Made by a program: the position numbers and the translations under genes
The notes under the pieces: model-generated
What the model was told of the DNA's origin: nothing
Databases searched by the model: none
The model's input: only the letters and a program-made list of their open reading frames with translations
In this document: one piece after another, positions 5,226 to 8,434 of the stretch
Layout: the number at the start of each line of letters is the position of its first letter
Position numbering within the stretch: position 1 is the stretch's first letter
Source of the DNA: Acidobacteriota bacterium
GTDB taxonomy: Bacteria > Acidobacteriota > Terriglobia > UBA7540
Direction: 5' to 3'
DNA: 8,434 nt
Assembly: GCA_003165615.1 (NCBI GenBank)
Contig: PLWR01000212.1
Span: 1-8,434 of the forward strand

Positions 5226-5900
5226 ATGCCACGTCCACGCGACCCCGCCGAGCTCCGATGCACGCTCCAGCTTGAATCGTGGGCTCTGCGTCAGGGGCGC
5301 CGGTTCGTCGCCGGCTGCGACGAAGCCGGGCGCGGGGCGCTGCTGGGACCACTTTATGCCGCTGCGGTAATCCTCAACCCCGCGATATCAATTGTTGGCA
5401 TTGACGATTCCAAGAAGCTTGCGGCGCGCCGGCGAGAGTCTCTGGCGGAGGAAATTCGCGCCAAAGCTGTGGCGTGGCAGGTGGTGGCCGTCAGCGCCGA
5501 GGAAGTGGACGTGCTGAATGTATACGAAGCGTCTCGGCAAGGTATGTTGCGGGCGCTCAAGGCTCTCATCCCCGTCCCCGATTTCATCCTCACAGACGCC
5601 ATGCCATTGCGCGAAAACGGAGTGGACTTTTGCATCCCTTACCGCGTTGTCATTCACGGTGATGCGCTTTCGGTTTCGATTGCCGCCGCGTCGATTCTGG
5701 CCAAGGTGGCGCGTGACGAACATATGGCAAAACTCGACGGGGTGTTTCCGCAATACGGCCTCGCCAGGAACAAAGGTTACGGCACGCGCGATCACATGAA
5801 CGCGCTCGCCCGGTTCGGTCCCTGCCCCGAGCACCGCAAAACCTACCAACCGGTGAAGGATTGTTTGCTGCCACTATTCCCCTTGGTGTCTCCGGCCTGA
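5226..5900 (+). CDS. rnhB: Ribonuclease HII
   Basis: RNase HII cleaves the RNA strand of RNA-DNA hybrids and nicks 5' of single ribonucleotides left in DNA, starting ribonucleotide excision repair. The protein is 224 aa from ATG 5226, normal for the family. The signature GCDEAGRGALLGP (30-42) carries metal ligands D32 and E33, DDSKKL follows at 60-65, and TDA at 123-125 gives D124. HGDALSVSIAAASILAKVARD (144-164) supplies D146 and the conserved SIAAASILAKV helix. The YGLARNKGYGT segment (177-187) with its tyrosine for recognising the RNA-DNA junction is intact. An in-frame GTG at 5199 would add nine residues with no family similarity and no Shine-Dalgarno, so ATG 5226 is preferred. It stands just outside the RM island, and its upstream region (5182-5225) has only a weak promoter-like pair, TTGCGT (5183-5188) and GATAAA (5204-5209), with a short 15-bp spacer. 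Confidence 0.95.
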   Translation: MPRPRDPAELRCTLQLESWALRQGRRFVAGCDEAGRGALLGPLYAAAVILNPAISIVGIDDSKKLAARRRESLAEEIRAKAVAWQVVAVSAEEVDVLNVYEASRQGMLRALKALIPVPDFILTDAMPLRENGVDFCIPYRVVIHGDALSVSIAAASILAKVARDEHMAKLDGVFPQYGLARNKGYGTRDHMNALARFGPCPEHRKTYQPVKDCLLPLFPLVSPA

Positions 5901-5947
5901 ACGTGGTGGCGAAATAAGAATCCCGCTTGGCCGGTTGGGGTGATGTC

Positions 5948-6037
5948 GCCCCTGCCGGGGCTTGAGATATATTTCAACTTCCCTATTTTCCCCACGGCTT
6001 GCGCCGTGGGCTACAAGATGCCGCCCGCTACGCGGGC
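5948..6037. repeat. Cluster of three GC-rich hairpins, REP-type dispersed palindrome
   Basis: Three stems follow one another: GCCCC/GGGGC (5948-5952 with 5957-5961), CCCACGGC/GCCGTGGG (5991-5998 with 6003-6010, loop TTGC) and GCCCGC/GCGGGC (6023-6028 with 6032-6037, loop TAC). On the minus strand the 8-bp stem is directly preceded by GTAG (6011-6014), the head tetranucleotide typical of REP sequences mobilised by RAYT transposases. An imperfect palindrome, TTGAGATATATTTCAA, lies at 5962-5977 between stems one and two. No transposase gene is in the window. The cluster fills much of the rnhB-pyrC spacer (5901-6152) and may limit transcription from rnhB into pyrC, though no T-tract follows it. 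Confidence 0.7.
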
Positions 6038-6106
6038 TGAGGAGAAAAGCTTTTGCCCTTTATCCTTTGATTCCCTCTTGCTCCTCACCGCGCTGCTCAA
6101 TGCCGG

Positions 6107-6148
6107 TGCTATACTGCCTACCTGCCGAATTATCAAAGATACTGAGGA
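6107..6148 (+). promoter_or_regulatory. pyrC promoter (extended -10) and ribosome binding site
   Basis: TG-C-TATACT (6107-6115) is an extended -10 with five of six consensus bases; no good -35 is found at 16-18 bp. The start point would be near 6121-6122. GAGGA at 6144-6148 is a Shine-Dalgarno four bases before ATG 6153 and decides that start over upstream in-frame starts. Confidence 0.6.
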
Positions 6149-6152
6149 CCTC

Positions 6153-7436
6153 ATGGCTTCCATACTGATCAAGGGCGGCCGCGTTCTGTCGCCGGAAGAC
6201 AATCTCGACGGGGCGTTGGACGTTCGTATTGAAGACGGAGTGATTCGAGAAATCGGCCCGAACCTTGCGGGCGAGGCGGATGAAACTTTCGACGCGCGCG
6301 GGAACGTGGTGGCGCCCGGTTTCATTGATATTCATGTACATTTGCGGGAGCCCGGTGGCGAGGCATCGGAAACGCTCCAAACCGGCTTGGCCGCGGCGGT
6401 GGCCGGAGGCTTTACTGCCGTTGCGACGATGCCCAACACCAAGCCCGTCATCGATCAACCTGGGTTGGTGGCCGCGCAAATCGAGAAAGCACGCCGCCTG
6501 GGTCTGGCGCGAGTCTTCCCGGTGGCGGCCGTGTCCATGGCGAGTCAGGGAGAATCGCTCACCGACTTTGCGGCGCTGGTGGCGGCGGGTGCGGTGGCCT
6601 TTTCCGACGACGGGCGCCCGGTGAAAACGGCGGGCCTGCTGCGGCGAGCCCTTGAGCGCAGCCGCGTCCTCGGCGTGCCCATCAGCGAACACTGCGAAGA
6701 CTCGAGCCTGAGCGCGCACGGGGTGATCAACGAAGGGCCGGTAGCAAAAGAGCTCGGCGTGTGCGGAATTCCCAACTCCTCAGAGGACGTCTGCGCGGCG
6801 CGCGGCGTGATTATGGCGGAAGCCACGGGAGGACATTTGCACGTCGCGCATCTCTCCACCGCGGGCGCTCTCGACATGGTGCGGCAAGCCAAACGCCGCG
6901 GGGTGCGGGTGACTTGCGAAGTTACACCCCACCACTTTGCGCTTACGGACGAAGCGGTGTTGGCGCACGGCTCGAACGCCAAGATGAATCCACCCTTGCG
7001 CAGCGCCACGGATCTGGAAGCGATTCGCGCCGGAATTGCCGACGGCACCGTGGATGCCATTGCCACGGATCACGCTCCCCACGCGCCGGATTTGAAAGCG
7101 AAGCCTCTCGACGCCGGCGCGCCCTTCGGCATCATTGGCCTGGAAACGGCGCTGGGCCTGGCGCTCAGCGAACTTGTCCACCCCGGTTTGATTTCCCTCT
7201 GGCATATGATCTCTTTGCTCAGCGCCAACCCCGCGCGCATCATCAACCAGCCGCTGGGCCGATTGCAGGTGGGCGGAGCGGCTGACCTTACCCTCTTTGA
7301 TCCGGATCTTGCCTGGACTTACCGCGCCTCCGAAGGCCGCTCGAAGAGCCGCAATACTCCCTTCGATGGGCGCACTTTCCGCGGCGCGGTCACGGCCACC
7401 ATCGTGGCGGGCAACATCGTTTACCGTCGAGGGTGA
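6153..7436 (+). CDS. pyrC: Dihydroorotase (type I, multifunctional-protein-like class)
   Basis: Catalyses the reversible cyclisation of carbamoyl-aspartate to dihydroorotate, the third step of pyrimidine synthesis, in the cytoplasm. It is 427 aa, typical for the long bacterial class. The zinc-binding motif DIHVHLREPG gives H61, H63 and substrate-binding R65. FSDDG (150-154) supplies the bridging aspartate, H180 (SEHCED) and H233 (HVAHLST) the further ligands, and ATDHAPH (304-310) the catalytic D306. These positions are nearly identical to those I recall for the Aquifex aeolicus enzyme, so this is an active-type dihydroorotase rather than the degenerate PyrC-like partner that lacks ligands. 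The closing FRGAVTATIVAGNIVYRRG is the usual C-terminal strand. Start ATG 6153 has GAGGA upstream and begins the protein with ASILIKGGRVLSPED, as in relatives. pyrB, often just upstream, is missing here; rnhB and a hairpin cluster precede it, and a dedicated promoter lies at 6107-6115. Confidence 0.95.
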   Translation: MASILIKGGRVLSPEDNLDGALDVRIEDGVIREIGPNLAGEADETFDARGNVVAPGFIDIHVHLREPGGEASETLQTGLAAAVAGGFTAVATMPNTKPVIDQPGLVAAQIEKARRLGLARVFPVAAVSMASQGESLTDFAALVAAGAVAFSDDGRPVKTAGLLRRALERSRVLGVPISEHCEDSSLSAHGVINEGPVAKELGVCGIPNSSEDVCAARGVIMAEATGGHLHVAHLSTAGALDMVRQAKRRGVRVTCEVTPHHFALTDEAVLAHGSNAKMNPPLRSATDLEAIRAGIADGTVDAIATDHAPHAPDLKAKPLDAGAPFGIIGLETALGLALSELVHPGLISLWHMISLLSANPARIINQPLGRLQVGGAADLTLFDPDLAWTYRASEGRSKSRNTPFDGRTFRGAVTATIVAGNIVYRRG

Positions 7437-7633
7437 GCATAGTGTGCAGGGAGCTCCACAGCGTTCCAGAGCCACCAACGCGGCGAGAAGACCCAGCTAA
7501 CCTTCACGCCAGTTTTTGATATTTGTCATGATATAGCATGTCAAACACCTTAATATCGAGCGACTTGGGAAAGCCGTTCGCTTGACATTTTGTGCCATAC
7601 AACTCGTTAAATCAACCGTTTAGCACAAACTTC
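7437..7633. other. Gene-free stretch after pyrC, AT-richer towards its end
   Basis: No coding sequence of useful length is seen on either strand. A consensus -35 TTGACA lies at 7582-7587, but the -10 at 17-18 bp (CGTTAA/GTTAAA) is poor. There is no clear terminator for pyrC. GC falls noticeably from about 7500 onward, as is common upstream of a promoter. Confidence 0.5.
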
Positions 7634-7662
7634 TTAACCTTAACTCTCCTTCCTCGTATCAT
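7634..7662 (+). promoter_or_regulatory. Candidate promoter for the radical SAM gene leader
   Basis: TTAACC (7634-7639, 4 of 6) and TATCAT (7657-7662, 5 of 6) are separated by 17 bp. Transcription would start near 7669, leaving a 5' leader of about 270 bases before ATG 7941. The weaker TTGACA at 7582 is an alternative that would lengthen the leader. Confidence 0.45.
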
Positions 7663-7666
7663 TTAC

Positions 7667-7861
7667 ACGCAAAGCTAGGGCGCAGGGTTTTTCGGACTCT
7701 TGGTTCCCTGAGACCCGGATGGCACCTCGCAAGGGCGAAGCAGTCTCGAATTGATCGTCATAGCCTTGGGGAAAGGCCGTGGCGAACTACGGCTTTCGGC
7801 GGGCATCGGTGGTTTATCCACAATGGGTTCGAGAAGCGCCGGGTATTTTGCCCTGGTTTTT
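7667..7861 (+). ncRNA. Candidate structured 5' leader with alternative stems and a possible terminator
   Basis: A first stem-loop spans 7674-7723: GCTA with TGGC, GGG with CCC (7678-7680/7714-7716) and CAGGG with CCCTG (7683-7687/7706-7710). Further down, GCCTT/AAGGC (7763-7767/7773-7777) competes with an 8-bp stem, 7773-7780/7789-7796, because they share 7773-7777. GTGG/CCAC follows around a TTTAT loop (about 7809-7821). Last, CCGGG/CCTGG (7839-7843/7852-7856, one G-U) runs into TTTTT (7857-7861), a weak intrinsic-terminator shape. ACGCAAAGCTA at 7667-7677 followed by a hairpin and GATGGC resembles the 3' half of the GEMM-I cyclic-di-GMP aptamer, but the 5' half is not there. No known class can be assigned from reading alone. 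Confidence 0.35.
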
Positions 7862-7940
7862 GCCTAGAGCTGCAAAGAAAACCCAGGAAGCTTTTGGGGA
7901 TTGACGGTTCATCATCTTTAAGGGGAGAGGATAATTCGTT

Positions 7941-8434
7941 ATGCCGAGAATCAGAGGTCAGCGGCTTTTGAAGTTTGTGGACCAGGCCGTTTGTTCGACG
8001 GCGACGGTAGTGTTTGACACCGTCCAGTTCTTCAACAAGTACCGCCCAGGCGCAAGCTTCATTCCCAAGTGGTCTGACAAGCCGCTCTTGAAATCCTACC
8101 AGAAGACCAAACCCCCATTGGGCTGGCCCCGGCAGACCGATTCACTCTGCCCGGAGTGCGTGAAGGAAGCGCGTTCCAAGATCATGAATGGCGACGAGAA
8201 TTGGCAGTCGTTGCTCAGCGAGAAGACCGGTGAAGTCAAAGCCAACATCATCGAGCGTGACGGCGAGGTCTGGATGGTGAAGGATTGCCCCAAACACGGG
8301 CACATTGAAGACATGATGGCCGCCGACGCCAAATTCTTGAGCTGGATCGAACAGAACTTCCCCGGCCGCGACATTCGCGCCCACAATGACGAGGGCCTAC
8401 ACAACCATGGATCCAGTTCCATCAAGCACGGCCG
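7941..8434 (+). CDS. Radical SAM protein, tetraether-lipid-synthase-like, N-terminal part (3' end outside window)
   Basis: The frame is open from ATG 7941 to the window edge (164 codons, no stop). A purine-rich Shine-Dalgarno, GGAGAGG (7924-7930), lies 10 bases upstream. After a ~60-residue amphipathic N-terminus comes SLCPECVKEARSKI (C70, C73), then an IIERDGEVWMVKDCPKHGHIEDM stretch with C116 and H119. This Cys-x2-Cys ... Cys-x2-His pre-domain is the layout of the radical SAM group that includes archaeal tetraether synthase (Tes) and MJ0619-type enzymes, where it precedes the catalytic CxxxCxxC. That cluster motif would fall just beyond the window, so radical SAM activity is inferred. In acidobacteria Tes-like proteins are candidates for joining lipid tails into membrane-spanning diabolic acids or branched tetraethers. 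The exact reaction here is unproven. A long structured leader precedes the gene. Confidence 0.65.
   Translation, partial: MPRIRGQRLLKFVDQAVCSTATVVFDTVQFFNKYRPGASFIPKWSDKPLLKSYQKTKPPLGWPRQTDSLCPECVKEARSKIMNGDENWQSLLSEKTGEVKANIIERDGEVWMVKDCPKHGHIEDMMAADAKFLSWIEQNFPGRDIRAHNDEGLHNHGSSSIKHG

Noticed and set aside
5940..6152. N-terminal extension of pyrC by 71 residues
   Set aside because: The extension translates the REP hairpins and the promoter; ATG 6153 has a Shine-Dalgarno and gives the canonical N-terminus.
6060..6719. Long minus-strand open frame opposite pyrC, and a similar one at 6780-7478
   Set aside because: Shadow frames of a high-GC gene; no recognisable protein features.
7667..7723. 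Complete GEMM-I cyclic-di-GMP riboswitch
   Set aside because: ACGCAAAGC...GATGGC is present, but the upstream GGCAAACC segment and P2 hairpin of the aptamer are absent.

Overview
The window looks like a chromosomal segment of a free-living Gram-negative-type bacterium with moderately high GC, most plausibly an acidobacterium. That is an inference from gene style, from the dispersed spacer repeats (the 'cacagagg' hairpin and a REP-type palindrome), and from a radical SAM protein of the tetraether-lipid-synthase type. No rRNA or other lineage marker is present to prove it. Nearly every gene reads rightward; the exceptions are two genes on the minus strand in a restriction-modification island.

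Layout. 1-329: 3' end of prfA (release factor 1). 470-1348: prmC, the methyltransferase that modifies the release factor GGQ loop. 1450-2658: dinB (DNA polymerase IV). The prfA-prmC and prmC-dinB spacers are each filled almost completely by a pair of inverted 7-bp tandem arrays, starting in the stop codon of the upstream gene and ending 1-2 bp before the next start codon. 2659-2964: a 306-bp spacer holding a long hairpin repeat (2758-2867) and a perfect 15-bp palindrome overlapping a promoter (2923-2959). 2965-3513: a YprB-type DEDDy 3'-5' exonuclease-like protein.

3548-5181 is a low-GC island (about 50-52% in the rows I counted, against roughly 60-70% in pyrC) flanked by a 9-bp direct repeat. 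It carries a GIY-YIG restriction endonuclease of the Eco29kI family (3622-4080, +). Convergent to it are a DNA methyltransferase with a DPPH motif (4382-5095, -) and a coupled 98-aa protein of unknown function (4089-4385, -). Eco29kI itself is, as far as I recall, paired with a C5-cytosine methyltransferase, so an amino-methyltransferase partner would be a notable swap.

5226-5900: rnhB (RNase HII). 5948-6037: three clustered hairpins of REP type. 6153-7436: pyrC (dihydroorotase) with its own extended -10 promoter and Shine-Dalgarno sequence. 7437-7940: a 504-bp gene-free stretch with a promoter, a long structured leader with competing stems, and a possible terminator. 7941-8434: the N-terminal part of a radical SAM protein running off the window.

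Functionally, prfA-prmC is a translation-termination pair. dinB, the exonuclease-like gene and rnhB are DNA/RNA maintenance genes, pyrC belongs to pyrimidine synthesis, and the RM island looks acquired. The most unusual signals are the inverted heptamer spacers, the palindrome/promoter at 2923-2959, the unusual RM pairing, and the structured leader before the radical SAM gene.
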